Shown here: positions 12,931-25,623 of the stretch, piece by piece
How the letters are laid out: each line of letters starts with the position of its first letter
Position numbering within the stretch: position 1 is the first letter of the stretch
From: Taenia hydatigena
Taxonomy: Eukaryota > Platyhelminthes > Cestoda > Cyclophyllidea > Taeniidae
Length of the DNA: 64,000 bases
Reading direction: 5' to 3'
Assembly (NCBI GenBank): GCA_036345935.2
Contig: JADWOT020000001.1
Location: 11,013,869-11,077,868 of the forward strand
The notes under the pieces: generated by a model
Seen by the model: only the letters and a program-made list of their open reading frames with translations
Database searches by the model: none
Told to the model about the DNA's origin: nothing
Translations under genes and position numbers: made by a program

Positions 12931-15120
12931 CTAAACCTTGGGTACACTCCTTTCTAGTATTGTATGATGGGTACAGTGTTCATCGAGAGGCAGATTCTTG
13001 TGCTTCCTGTTGTCTGTGTTCCTTTAGGAGAGGCATGTGTTCGTTTATTTTGTGCGAAACTACTACTTCTCTAATTTAGTTAGTTAGTTCTGAATGATTG
13101 TTTGCTTGATGTCAACTTCTATCAAAATGATCGGCAGTGTAGCTGCTGTTGATGGTGCGGTGGACCACACACCCAATATATCATCATCTTCCTCTTCTGT
13201 GATTCCCTTAATTCGATGTTTTATGAACTAGTTAAAAAACCACAATATTTATGGTACGCAAAGCAGCTATTTAAATAAACAATGTTTCGCTAGCTCATTT
13301 AAGAACCTCGATCTTCATGTTCTTGTATTTCGGATTCTTTAATCTGGCACCTACTGCATCACACAAGATCTAAAAAACGTAGTCTGCTACTACAGGGGAG
13401 AGGCGATACAGGTGCAAACATTGAAGAGGTATTATCGAGGTAATGCACATGGGGCCCCCTTTTTAATGGACAAACATCTTCTCGTATCCACAAAATGCAT
13501 CACCTGCTTGATTTTCTTAAAGTCGGTTTTCGGGTGAAAACAGTAGTAGTGGCGTTTGATAGGAAGCCCCTTTGTGAATCCGACAATTAAACGAAGAAGG
13601 GTCGGCATTGACTCAGCTGCATTTGCTACTCTTAGTGTGCTGCAATTTGAAATCCTTCAAATTCAATTTAAAGTTATTTGCATAGGTGCATTAATATCTC
13701 TTTGTTATATCTCCTTCATCATCGAAAGGCGTAGTCTGCTGTAGCCGAAATTGGGTATCCTATTGGTACCATTACCACCTCTCCACAACTGTGCCCACAC
13801 GAGAACGCCTACCTTGCAAACGAACTTCTTCTTCCCTTTAAAAGTGGATGCCCAGTCCACAGGTAGCAGCTTAGTAAGGCATCAAACAACGATTGATGTT
13901 ACCTGCTATTGGGAAAGCACCAGCGAGATTTTCGGATGAAACCACGTATGGCTATGCGGCTAGTCTCCTCCCACCACCACCAGCGGTTTAAATATTTTTA
14001 TTAATTAGGTGGCCTCCGATTCCTGACCAGGTGGTGGTAGTGAGACTAAACTCGCGATGGGTATGAATTTAACCTCTGCAATTTGGAGCGATTGACAAGG
14101 CCTCCTTCTTTCCGTAGTAGATATCGAAATGGATTTCAACACGTGTATGCCATCTTTAATTATTGTTCGGCTTGTTTGGGATTTACATTTTAGTAAGGAA
14201 AATGTGCTACCAGCGGGTCCAATTCACGATACATTATTGGCAATTCAATGCGAAGATTTGCTCGTACTCTGCTTTTACGGCTCTCCGGTACCCGCAGAAA
14301 ATGTTTTATGTTGAATTGCTTTTGCTAGAAGTCTCCTTTTCCTTAAGTGGTTTTGCTGGCATTTAGAATGTCATTCTTCTCCCACTGGACACTTCTAGTG
14401 CCTCAATTCAAAGGTCGGGTCAGTCTGTCACTGAGGTGTGAAGACTACAGGTAATCGTAGAAAAGCTTCTGCTGCATGGGTTAGTGGATGGGTGGTCGAG
14501 ACCTCGATGGCGTGCACTCAGCGTGCGCCCCTTTGCTGACTCATTCGCGCTGGTCGATCGATGAATCGATGAGGGCATCTGGTCTACCCTCGTTGCATCC
14601 CCATCACCCCATTAAACAGACGATCGATCGACAGGGCTCAGTGACCGGGACAAAAAATCGCATACATGAATGGCGAGAGGGGTGAATTAATAAATAAACA
14701 GATTCAAGTGATGCAGATCAACCACCTTCTTAACCGCAATGAATGAATATGATTCTAATTCATTTTTTAAACTCTCATCCATCACTCCATTCAATTCCTT
14801 CCCATTATGTAGTGCAGTTTCCTTTTGCAGCCTTAGGGCACAGAGAGATGCTCCAAGGGTTTAATTGTAAATGACGGTTTGAGCATTATAACTGTCCTAT
14901 GGATCTGATTTGTGACTCGGCTTCGTGCAGCCTCATGGTTAATAACACAGAATGCACCTTCTAAACGCGTTCATTAAGGTCAAATTAGGTGCCCAAATGA
15001 TACCATCAAGTAAGGTCCTTTCTAGCCTTCGTATATGTAGTGTTTGCTTACATGGATATGTTCCAAGAACGCAGACAAACAAAACCTTAGCAATCCAACC
15101 ATTAACGCTTTCAGCAGTGA

Positions 15121-17718
15121 CCTATTTACGCAAATCCGTAGTCTTCACACCTGACTGAATGAGGCGATCCCTGACTTGGAGTAAAAATGATTAAAGGAAG
15201 GAAATATGGGAATTAGATGGCAGTTATTGTGTCAGAAGAAGCGCTTTTGTAAAAGGAAACCTTCGGTGAAGATCAATCCACTATAAACAATTTCCGCGGT
15301 TATTAGATAGGCGATGGAAAGAGCATTAATTGCGTCTAGGCAACAACATCATATGGTCAGCACACCCCGGCCACGAATCTAGTCCAACAGCGACATCAGT
15401 ATTAAAGCTGCTCCTACCAGAATCCGTATTCGGCACACGATCACCTTATCCCAATAACCAATGCTCTGAATTCGGCATCACTCTTTCAAATGTACCAGTC
15501 ATCGTATTTAGCAAGTGGTTTTTACGACGCTGAGTACAATTCTTCGCTCTCTTTAATCTACATTGTGCACTAGGTGTACACACATACACCTTCACACCAG
15601 GGCTCGATTCACAGTCAGGGAAGCAGTCTCTGATTCCGGCTATGAATAATATTCATCAAACCATTTTTGTCTGGTAGCTCAAATAAATAATTATCAAATT
15701 AGTTAGCCAGACTTACTGTTATCAAGTGAATCGAATGCAGTTCACAATGGCAACTAAGGCACAGTTGGATAGAATGCAAGCGGGGAAGTTAACATGTAGA
15801 AGCATGTCATATCGCGACGCCGTTTGCGCAAGCACTCATCTTGAATTACTGTTACCATTTTGTGGACTGAAAAGCATTCTCCTTGACATGACTCTACACA
15901 CAGACTCAGATGAATGACTTCTTCTTTTGTGGTGGCGTCTCTGCCAAAACAACCCCTGCCGCAGCTGCGAAAACGTCGCTCTGTTTGCCGGCTACTGAGC
16001 AAAGCATCAGTAGTGTTGACATTCCACCTCAAAATTTAACAGCAACAAGGTGGTGGATGGTGGTCGAATGCAATCCAAGGGACGATTGGAGATACAACGC
16101 TTAAGGTCTTTCCAAAGTCTTTGTGAAAATGCAAAACTTGTAAGCACCAAGCATTTGGTGAAGAGAATCAACGCGTATGGAAATTTATCTTAATGCCCTC
16201 TGCCGGTAAAAGCCTTGACAGTCGCTTCAAGTTGCCAAAATTTGCCGTTGGTGGTTTCCAAGTTCAAAAACGTCATTTAAACCTGGCTGTCTTTATTATT
16301 TACTGAATTTTCACCATTGTTGCACATTTGAAGCTTCTCCAACCAAAAACCGGGCACAACTGCAGTTACCAGAAAACCCACGCAAAACGACAATCCAAAT
16401 TTGTCGCGTGAAGATTTGGCCGATGTAACTAGTAGAAGCAACTAGGTTGTATCTTTTAAAAGCACAAAAGAGGCTTTGAAGTTACTTGCGTCTTTTACAT
16501 TTCCAGCAACATTACTGAGTTTTAATTTTCCCATGTCTATTTCTCCGCTGCCCTTCGGGTCTGAAAATCTGTAACTAAAAGCAATGGAGATCATAAATTC
16601 ACTCGTTATAAAAGGTGCACGCAGAATTTTACTTTTTCAAACAATTCCATTGCATCTTACACAGAGTGGATAACAGCCAACCTGTCCATTTCCTAGAGTT
16701 GAATGCATTTCTCTTTGTTTGGTGAATGCTGTCTCCAACAGAATTGGTAAGGGTATTCTGAAGGTAGACTTTTGATGCAAAAACAGATGCTAGTGCTAAA
16801 AATTTGCTACGCATTCTGCACTCTGACCATCCATAGATTTCAACTCTACTGTCCAAACCTTCAGTTTTGTGTTTTTGTTATGGCATTTTCTAAATGAGGC
16901 CTAAAGAGTAGTACTTCAGTAGCCAATAAACCACTCGCGCTGCTTCATCATGAGTCAATGTTTGATTGTAACCCTGAAAGAAAAGAATGCACTGCAGCAC
17001 ACCTCCTTCCATGACGATTGAGCCATCCGAATTTCCAAGTGAAGCTTAAAGTGAGTTTTTAATGGAATTTTGAATGTGGAACTTATAAAGGGCTGTAGAC
17101 AGTGCCTACGCTCTCAATTAGGACCGCCAAAAGTGAGATGGTTATTTATGAAAGACCATGTTTTACATCCCAACCGAGAATGTGTTTGTTATCCGTCAGA
17201 AGCATGGTACGTCCCGCGTACAAGTGAAGGAGAAAGTGATGCCTGGCAGTGAAGACAATGGTCATCCCCTTCCAACCTGCCTTGACGAGTTACGGTTATA
17301 AATAAACTATTTATTGGAATCTCAATAGACAGCGGCGTTATCCCGACATCAGATCGCCAATCATATGCGACGACCCAGGTTGAACCGTAAAATCAAGGTC
17401 CGATGTTGATTAATTACGCGGTCAGTGATTTCGATCTGCGAACTAAGCCAATGGGATTAAAAACTTCCAATAGGTCAATCCCTGTTTAAGCCACATGGCT
17501 GATCGGTGCTCGACCAGGAAGGGCGATCGACTATCTACGGAATGAACGCCTTAACTTGAGTGACTTTATAAAAGTTTCATCCAAACCCACTCAAATTCAA
17601 ACAACAGAGTTAATAACATGCTACTAAGGAAACTACACACACAAGAAAGATGGAAATTACTCGACTATCAACCCAACCGAAAAAGGTCAACTAGGTCGGA
17701 AAGACTGAATCTCGAAAC
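15121..17718 (+). repeat. Near-perfect inverted repeat, inner left arm (2598 bp)
   Basis: Every line compared here matches the reverse complement of 19566-22163 exactly, with no indel (coordinate sum constant at 37284). One mismatch was found, G at 17707 against T at 19577, 11 bp from the inner edge. Divergence resumes abruptly at the outer edge, with three mismatches in the next 60 bp and then a 54 bp indel. Open frames such as 15726-15917 (+) and 15754-16032 (-) overlap on opposite strands and match nothing I know. Perfect conservation does not imply coding here, because non-coding stretches are equally identical. Confidence 0.92.
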
Positions 17719-18236
17719 GTAAATGTAAATGTGCGCATGCCTGTGCAAGTACATAAGTTGATGGTCAAAAACAGCAATGGAAAGCACATAAGTTGACTTG
17801 TAGGCACATGAGATTAACAAGCTTAATACTAAACGGTGGAATCTGCTTTTATCATCTGCATCGGAGGTGCGGAATTGATCAGCTAGTCACTGATTTCAAT
17901 TATTTTATTAATATAATCGAATGAGCTATCCTGAGAAATCAGATCAAAAAAGACTTTAACTAACATTGAGATATTACGAATTAAAGGCTAAAGGATGGCT
18001 TGGATGCTGCATTAGCATTGTGGTGAGACAGGAATGGCTGGATGGGATGGTGGTTGCTGTCAACACATCACATCAATAGAAGGCAGTTTTATGGTTCATG
18101 GATATAAAGTCAAAAAACTCGTTTGTGCTCTTGCTGCTTAAGGCAATTCCGACTGTTGGCAGCCGCAGCTTGCTAGTGGTTCTATCCTCACCAGCAATGT
18201 TCACGAAGCTGATCGAGAAAGATTAGAGGAGCTCCA

Positions 18237-18365
18237 ATGGTCTCCATGACCCCAATCATGTCCACGGAAGAGAATGACCTGATCGCTGGTTGTAAATCAC
18301 TAATGCAATCCAACTACTTTTGCGATCTCATTTTTCTTGGCGCTGCTTACATTTTGTCTACTTAA
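18237..18365 (+). CDS. Short coding-like frame with a BTB-like start
   Basis: ATG-led frame of 42 residues. Residues 13-33 read NDLIAGCKSLMQSNYFCDLIF, shaped like the beginning of a BTB domain (helix, then FCDL strand). The remainder is not BTB-like, and no clear donor follows the FCDL stretch. The likeness is weak. If real, it would be a first exon of a third BTB gene unrelated in sequence to the two kelch genes. Confidence 0.2.
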   Translation: MVSMTPIMSTEENDLIAGCKSLMQSNYFCDLIFLGAAYILST

Positions 18366-18484
18366 TTATGAAATCAGTAGGAGGATATCCATTCCACCTG
18401 TACAGTCGGTTCCTAAAGTAAAACAACTTAAATTCACTGAAGTATGTGCAGGCCTTTAGAAAATGAGTGATGTGTGTGCAGTGA

Positions 18485-18664
18485 ATGGCAAGAGAAGTGC
18501 AGATATGCGAGGTGTCAGGTGAAGGGGTGGGAAAGGAGAAGCATTTAGAGACAAGGATCACTGATTACAGAATGCTGCGGAAGGCGAACACAAATGCAAT
18601 AAGAAGTTATTTGTTGCAAAGACAGAAGAGATTGAAATCCGAGGATGGAACGAGAATCATTTGA
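18485..18664 (+). CDS. Small basic open frame, 59 residues
   Basis: Complete ATG-to-TGA frame, rich in charged residues, with a likely helix in its second half (RMLRKANTNAIRSYLLQRQK). An in-frame stop lies just upstream, so the frame cannot extend 5'. No homologue is recognised and no copy exists elsewhere in the window. It could be a chance frame. Confidence 0.25.
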   Translation: MAREVQICEVSGEGVGKEKHLETRITDYRMLRKANTNAIRSYLLQRQKRLKSEDGTRII

Positions 18665-19385
18665 TCATTGGAGCGCACTAAGTGAACTTAGTCAGATATT
18701 TACTTTGCCTTGATTGGACTGACGTCACGATTCTTCCCCATCTTGCGTTGCCTCCTATCAATATCGACCAGACCTAAATTGGTGCTGTGTAACTCGAGAA
18801 CGACCGTCAAGTCCCAATCCTAATTAAATTTGGATAAGAGCGGTAAAAAGGAGTGCAGATACGTGACCAAGCTCACCACACATCAGGGGAACCTCAATTG
18901 CCGTTGCTTAGTACGAAAACTGCTGCAAGCAATTACGGTAGGAAACAAGAAGTAGACATCCCGTTTTAAATCAAATCGAAAATGAAACGAGCTAAAAAGA
19001 AGCGGAGCTATGTAATCGGTTTCCCTACACATCAATTCGACCTTAGTTGTCGTTTTTAGATGATGAAACTTAGGCTCTCACGGAATTATTTCCCGAAATT
19101 GTCCAGCGACGCATCGCCCGCAACATAGGAAAAATCAATTATGGAAGACAATGGGCTACAGAGTCCTATTTTCGCTCAAGTCTGTTTCAAAAGAGATGAA
19201 TAAGTCTAAATCGTTGTGAGTGTGCTAACCCAGGATTCTTTGCCATGATAAACGTACTAAAATTCCGCCATAGAGACATAACTACCAGAATTGCAGCTGG
19301 CAAGCTTCTAGGCCACGTTAAAAGCCATCTCTGGCTTTGGTGTCTAATTTTGGTAGCGTGTTTTGATGTTTGACCACCATTCCAG

Positions 19386-19555
19386 CATCAAGTTCACTGC
19401 GTATTTTGATAAGTGATAGAACACTCCAACCGAAACTGATCGACAATCCTAATGAGCCAACATCGCTCAATTCCCACACTCTCACCAGCGACAATACGAC
19501 CTGGAGGCATCGACTGAGACAACATTTAGTTGATTTTCCATTCATCACTACCATT
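19386..19555 (+). CDS. Candidate internal exon abutting the inverted repeat
   Basis: A 170-nt open segment between a pyrimidine-led CCAG acceptor and a strong GTAAGT donor. It reads SSSLRILISDRTLQPKLI, then an N/T/S-rich part, then WRHRLRQHLVDFPF. The donor lies only 10 bp outside the near-perfect arm at 19566, so any transcript would enter the arm. The function is unknown. Confidence 0.3.
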
Positions 19556-19565
19556 GTAAGTGTTG

Positions 19566-22163
19566 GTTTCGAGATTTAGTCTTTCCGACCTAGTTGACCT
19601 TTTTCGGTTGGGTTGATAGTCGAGTAATTTCCATCTTTCTTGTGTGTGTGGTTTCCTTAGTAGCATGTTATTAACTCTGTTGTTTGAATTTGAGTGGGTT
19701 TGGATGAAACTTTTATAAAGTCACTCAAGTTAAGGCGTTCATTCCGTAGATAGTCGATCGCCCTTCCTGGTCGAGCACCGATCAGCCATGTGGCTTAAAC
19801 AGGGATTGACCTATTGGAAGTTTTTAATCCCATTGGCTTAGTTCGCAGATCGAAATCACTGACCGCGTAATTAATCAACATCGGACCTTGATTTTACGGT
19901 TCAACCTGGGTCGTCGCATATGATTGGCGATCTGATGTCGGGATAACGCCGCTGTCTATTGAGATTCCAATAAATAGTTTATTTATAACCGTAACTCGTC
20001 AAGGCAGGTTGGAAGGGGATGACCATTGTCTTCACTGCCAGGCATCACTTTCTCCTTCACTTGTACGCGGGACGTACCATGCTTCTGACGGATAACAAAC
20101 ACATTCTCGGTTGGGATGTAAAACATGGTCTTTCATAAATAACCATCTCACTTTTGGCGGTCCTAATTGAGAGCGTAGGCACTGTCTACAGCCCTTTATA
20201 AGTTCCACATTCAAAATTCCATTAAAAACTCACTTTAAGCTTCACTTGGAAATTCGGATGGCTCAATCGTCATGGAAGGAGGTGTGCTGCAGTGCATTCT
20301 TTTCTTTCAGGGTTACAATCAAACATTGACTCATGATGAAGCAGCGCGAGTGGTTTATTGGCTACTGAAGTACTACTCTTTAGGCCTCATTTAGAAAATG
20401 CCATAACAAAAACACAAAACTGAAGGTTTGGACAGTAGAGTTGAAATCTATGGATGGTCAGAGTGCAGAATGCGTAGCAAATTTTTAGCACTAGCATCTG
20501 TTTTTGCATCAAAAGTCTACCTTCAGAATACCCTTACCAATTCTGTTGGAGACAGCATTCACCAAACAAAGAGAAATGCATTCAACTCTAGGAAATGGAC
20601 AGGTTGGCTGTTATCCACTCTGTGTAAGATGCAATGGAATTGTTTGAAAAAGTAAAATTCTGCGTGCACCTTTTATAACGAGTGAATTTATGATCTCCAT
20701 TGCTTTTAGTTACAGATTTTCAGACCCGAAGGGCAGCGGAGAAATAGACATGGGAAAATTAAAACTCAGTAATGTTGCTGGAAATGTAAAAGACGCAAGT
20801 AACTTCAAAGCCTCTTTTGTGCTTTTAAAAGATACAACCTAGTTGCTTCTACTAGTTACATCGGCCAAATCTTCACGCGACAAATTTGGATTGTCGTTTT
20901 GCGTGGGTTTTCTGGTAACTGCAGTTGTGCCCGGTTTTTGGTTGGAGAAGCTTCAAATGTGCAACAATGGTGAAAATTCAGTAAATAATAAAGACAGCCA
21001 GGTTTAAATGACGTTTTTGAACTTGGAAACCACCAACGGCAAATTTTGGCAACTTGAAGCGACTGTCAAGGCTTTTACCGGCAGAGGGCATTAAGATAAA
21101 TTTCCATACGCGTTGATTCTCTTCACCAAATGCTTGGTGCTTACAAGTTTTGCATTTTCACAAAGACTTTGGAAAGACCTTAAGCGTTGTATCTCCAATC
21201 GTCCCTTGGATTGCATTCGACCACCATCCACCACCTTGTTGCTGTTAAATTTTGAGGTGGAATGTCAACACTACTGATGCTTTGCTCAGTAGCCGGCAAA
21301 CAGAGCGACGTTTTCGCAGCTGCGGCAGGGGTTGTTTTGGCAGAGACGCCACCACAAAAGAAGAAGTCATTCATCTGAGTCTGTGTGTAGAGTCATGTCA
21401 AGGAGAATGCTTTTCAGTCCACAAAATGGTAACAGTAATTCAAGATGAGTGCTTGCGCAAACGGCGTCGCGATATGACATGCTTCTACATGTTAACTTCC
21501 CCGCTTGCATTCTATCCAACTGTGCCTTAGTTGCCATTGTGAACTGCATTCGATTCACTTGATAACAGTAAGTCTGGCTAACTAATTTGATAATTATTTA
21601 TTTGAGCTACCAGACAAAAATGGTTTGATGAATATTATTCATAGCCGGAATCAGAGACTGCTTCCCTGACTGTGAATCGAGCCCTGGTGTGAAGGTGTAT
21701 GTGTGTACACCTAGTGCACAATGTAGATTAAAGAGAGCGAAGAATTGTACTCAGCGTCGTAAAAACCACTTGCTAAATACGATGACTGGTACATTTGAAA
21801 GAGTGATGCCGAATTCAGAGCATTGGTTATTGGGATAAGGTGATCGTGTGCCGAATACGGATTCTGGTAGGAGCAGCTTTAATACTGATGTCGCTGTTGG
21901 ACTAGATTCGTGGCCGGGGTGTGCTGACCATATGATGTTGTTGCCTAGACGCAATTAATGCTCTTTCCATCGCCTATCTAATAACCGCGGAAATTGTTTA
22001 TAGTGGATTGATCTTCACCGAAGGTTTCCTTTTACAAAAGCGCTTCTTCTGACACAATAACTGCCATCTAATTCCCATATTTCCTTCCTTTAATCATTTT
22101 TACTCCAAGTCAGGGATCGCCTCATTCAGTCAGGTGTGAAGACTACGGATTTGCGTAAATAGG
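19566..22163 (-). repeat. Near-perfect inverted repeat, inner right arm (2598 bp)
   Basis: Reverse-complement partner of 15121-17718. The outer edge is followed by diverged sequence and a 54 bp insertion (about 22221-22274) that the left arm lacks. Content is as for the left arm. Confidence 0.92.
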
Positions 22164-24433
22164 TCACTACTGAAAGCGTTAATGGTTGGATTGCTAAAGT
22201 TTTGTTTGTCTGCCTTCTTGGACTGCAGTAGCAGGAAGATTATTTTTCTAAAAGACACTTCTTTCAATGCAGACATATCCATGCAAGCAATCACTACTCA
22301 TACAAAGGTCAAAAAGAACCTTTTTTTGGTGGTATCATTTGGGCACCTAATTTGACCTTAATGAACGCGTTTAGAAGGTGCATTCTGTGTTATTAACAAT
22401 GTTGCACGAAGCCGAGTCACGAAACAGATCAACAGGGCAGTTTTGATGCTCGAACCGTCATTTACAACCAAACGCTTGGAACATCTCTCTGTGCTCTAAG
22501 GCTGCAAAAGGAAACTGCACTATACAATGGGAAGGAATTGGATGGAGTGATGGGTGAGAGTTTAAAAAATGAATTAGAATCATATTCATTCATTGCGGTT
22601 AAGCAGGTGGTTGATCTGCATCACTTGAATCTGTTTATTTGTTAATTCACCCTCTCGCCATTCATGTATGTGATTTTTTGCCCCGGCTACTGAGCCCTGT
22701 CGATCGATTGTCCGTTTAATGGGGTAATGAGGGTGCAACGAGGGTAGACCAGATGTTCTCATCGATTCATCGATCGACCAACGCGAATGAGTCAGCAAAG
22801 GGGCGCACGCTGAGAGTGCACGCCGTCAAGGTCTCGGCCGCCCATCCACTGACCCATGCAGCAGAAGCTTTTCTACGATTACCTGTAGTCGTCACACCTC
22901 AGTGACAGACTGACGCGACCTTGGAATTGAGGCACTAGAAGTGTCCAGTAGGAGCGGGGTGACATTCGGAATGCCAGCAAAACCACTTAAGGAAAAAGAG
23001 ACTTCTATCAAAAGCAATTCAACATAAAACATTTTCTGCGGATACCGGAGAGCTGTAGAAGCAGAGTACGAGCAAATCTTTGCATTGAATTGCCACTAAC
23101 GTGTCGTGAATTGGACCCTTTGCTCGCACATTTTCCTTACTAAAATGTACATCTCAAACAAGCCGAACAATAATTAAAGATGGCACACACGTGTTGAAAT
23201 CCATTTCGATATCTACTACGGAAAGAAGGAGGCTTTGTCAATCGCTCCAAATTACAGAGGTTAAATTGATGCCTATCGCGAGTTTGGTCTCACTACCACC
23301 ACCTGGTCAGGAATCGGAGGTGACCTAATTAATAAAATATTTAAACTGCTGGTGGTGGGAGGAGACTAGCCGCATAGCCATACGTGGTTTCATCCGAAAA
23401 TCTCGCTGGTACTTTCCCAATAGCAGGTAATATTAATTGTTGTTTGATGTCTTACTAAGCTGTTACACTTAGGTTTGGGTGGAGACCGCACGCTACCTGT
23501 GGACTGGGCACTTACTTTCAAGGGGAAGAAGAAGTTTGTTTGCAACGGAGGTGTTCACGTGTGGGCACAGTTATGGTGAGGTGGTAATGGTGCTAATGGG
23601 ATGCCCAATTCCAGCTATAGCAGACCACGACTTTCAATGATGAAGGAGATATAACAAAGAGATATTAATGCTTCTATGGAAATGACTTTAAATAGAAAAT
23701 GCAAATGCAGGGGAGTCAATGTCGACCCTTCTTTGTTTAATTGTCGGTATCAGGAAGGGGCTTCATATCAACTCATCCGTACACCTTCCCCAAACAAACT
23801 CTACTACTACTGTTTCCACACCAAAAGCCAATTTTGAGAAATTCAAGTAGGTGGTGCACTTTACGGACACGAGAAGATGTTTGTCCGTTACAAAGAGGAC
23901 CCACGCGCATTACCTCGACAATACCACTTCAATGTTTGCACCTGTACCGCCGCCACCTGGAGTAGCAGGCTACGTTTCTTAGATCTTGTGTGATGCAGTA
24001 GGTGCCAGATTAAAGAATCCGGAATACAATAACATGAAGATCGAGGTTCTTAAATGAGCTAGCGAAACATTGTTTATTTAAATAGCTGTTTTTCGTACCA
24101 TAAATATTGTGGTTTTTTAACTAGTTCATAAAACATCAAATTAAGGGACTCACAGAAGAGGAAGATGATGATATATTGGGTGTGTGGTCCACCGTAACAT
24201 CAACAGCAGCTACACTGCCGATCATTTTGATAGAAGTTGACATCAAGCAAACAATCATTCAGAACTAACTAACTAACATAGAGAAGTAGTATTTTCGCAC
24301 AAAATAAACGAACACATGCCTCTCCTAAAGGAACACAGACAACAAAAAGCACAAGAATCTGCCTCTCGATGAACGCTGTACCTATCATACAATACTAGAA
24401 GGGAGTGTACACAAGGTTTAGTTACTCTTATCA

Positions 24434-24570
24434 TCTAGATAAATATGTTCGACGCCTGAAAATGATTGGAGCAACTAGCGTGACCTAGAGGCCAGCCCAC
24501 CCGACGAAGGTACAAGGACCATCCAAGTGACCGTAAATAAGACTTAGAGCCGGACAGACAACAAATGTAA
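24434..24570 (-). repeat. 190 bp repeat family, diverged copy
   Basis: Mirror of 12796-12930, with the same truncated set of shared segments. Confidence 0.4.
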
Positions 24571-24673
24571 AAATCTTTTGCTAAATATTTTATTGCTATG
24601 TTAAATTGCAACGACATGTTGTCTGGTTTACACATAAACACCTAGCCGAGTCCTTCATTGTTCACAGACTGAT

Positions 24674-24853
24674 TGTAGCATCCCAAGGCTCCCTTGAAGG
24701 CAAAAAGGGAGAACACTAGGGTAGAATGCATATATTCAACAGACAGAGGGAAATCAGTGCTGGCATGGCTCGGGGGCCAGCCTACGCAACTAGGGCAATA
24801 TGGCAACCTCTGTCAACCTGACTGAAACACGTAGTCTAACCAAACAAAGTATT
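24674..24853 (-). repeat. 190 bp dispersed repeat family, copy
   Basis: Reversed member beginning TGTAGCATCCCAAGG, mirror of 12497-12677. It faces the copy at 25113-25314 head to head across about 260 bp. Confidence 0.65.
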
Positions 24854-25112
24854 TCAATGACAGCGTTCTCGATCCTCTGCATCTTATTCGCATAGGCTGC
24901 ATTTGCAGGGATTTCTTCATTCGCCTCCCCACCTCTGCGTCTATGCCTTATACGAGAAAGTTAATTGTTCTGAGACACACTTACTGTCTTATGCAAAACG
25001 TGGATTAATGGCGTTTTGATAGCAAGTCACTCGATGGTCATTGTCGGTGCTGGGAGATACGCCCTGTGTTCCTGCCACTGGCCTAAAAGATGCGGTTAAG
25101 GAAACATGTGTC

Positions 25113-25314
25113 ATATTTTGTTTGTTTGAACTACCGGTTTCGATCAGGGCCACAGAGAGGTAGCCACATTGCCCTAGCTGCAAAAGCTAGCCTCTAGATT
25201 ATGCCAGTAGCCTGTTTCCTTCTGTCCGTTGGATATATATATATATATATATATATATATTCTACTCTGGCATTCTGCCTTCTTTTGTCTTCAAGGGAGC
25301 CTCGGGACGCTACA
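25113..25314 (+). repeat. 190 bp dispersed repeat family, copy with AT expansion
   Basis: Plus-sense member ending CGGGACGCTACA. Its central part contains the AT tract at 25233-25260, which makes it longer than the other copies. Confidence 0.65.
25233..25260. repeat. AT dinucleotide microsatellite (14 units)
   Basis: Uninterrupted AT tract of 28 bp inside a 190 bp repeat copy. The mirrored copy near 12110 has only a short ATATAT run, so the tract expanded in this arm only. Confidence 0.95.
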
Positions 25315-25623
25315 ACATGAGTACTACACTACTGCAATGCTAAAAGCAAAGAAAACTTGCACGGAAATCAAATTATTAACAATGAGAATCTATGAAAAGA
25401 CTTGTTCTTGACTGCCGTGTGCAATAAGAATTATTGGAACTAAAAGCCTATTTAAATTTTCGTGTAAGTGCCTTAATGAAATCGTTGTCAGCAAAGCTTC
25501 TAATTAGCATTTTGCGTAAAATAAAAAGCCTTTTTCATTGCAACACACAAAGTTGAAAAATACTTCTGTCAATTACTTTGCTTTTTCCGTGTCCAATGCC
25601 CTGCCGTGTACTCAGCGGTCTAT

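Larger units (their letters stand above)
9263..15120. other. Middle part of palindrome I, left arm: mostly unassigned
   Basis: Apart from the minisatellite, the cysteine-rich candidate and the 190 bp repeats, I find no gene. The stretch 10519-11100 holds coding-like remnants on the minus strand (for example a frame with YGDNFFAFEKGYHTPFLVAKD) and an overlapping frame on the plus strand starting MTSRSESKTLAHDFG. Each is broken in the mirrored copy at 26147-26870. Positions 13000-15100 hold only short frames. Confidence 0.5.
5591..17718 (+). repeat. Palindrome I, left arm
   Basis: The arm matches the reverse complement of 19566-31847 over its whole length, with local indels. The outer 9.5 kb is diverged; the inner 2.6 kb is almost perfect. 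Coordinate sums of paired positions are constant at 37284 in the inner part and rise to about 37414 in the outer part, which shows the accumulated indels. The arm holds R copy A, a minisatellite, a cysteine-rich candidate gene and three copies of a 190 bp repeat. Confidence 0.9.
17719..19565. other. Unique spacer at the centre of palindrome I
   Basis: The 1847 bp between the near-perfect arms is not self-complementary. It holds three coding-like stretches on the plus strand, listed separately, which might be exons of one gene but cannot be joined with confidence. Positions 18700-19300 hold nothing recognisable. Confidence 0.6.

Noticed and set aside
15754..16032. 92-residue frame inside the near-perfect arm, identical in both arms
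   Set aside because: Identity here reflects the whole arm being identical, so it gives no evidence of coding. An overlapping frame exists on the other strand.
24674..25314. A single LTR element with two LTRs
   Set aside because: The two flanking copies are in opposite orientation, whereas LTRs of one element are direct repeats.
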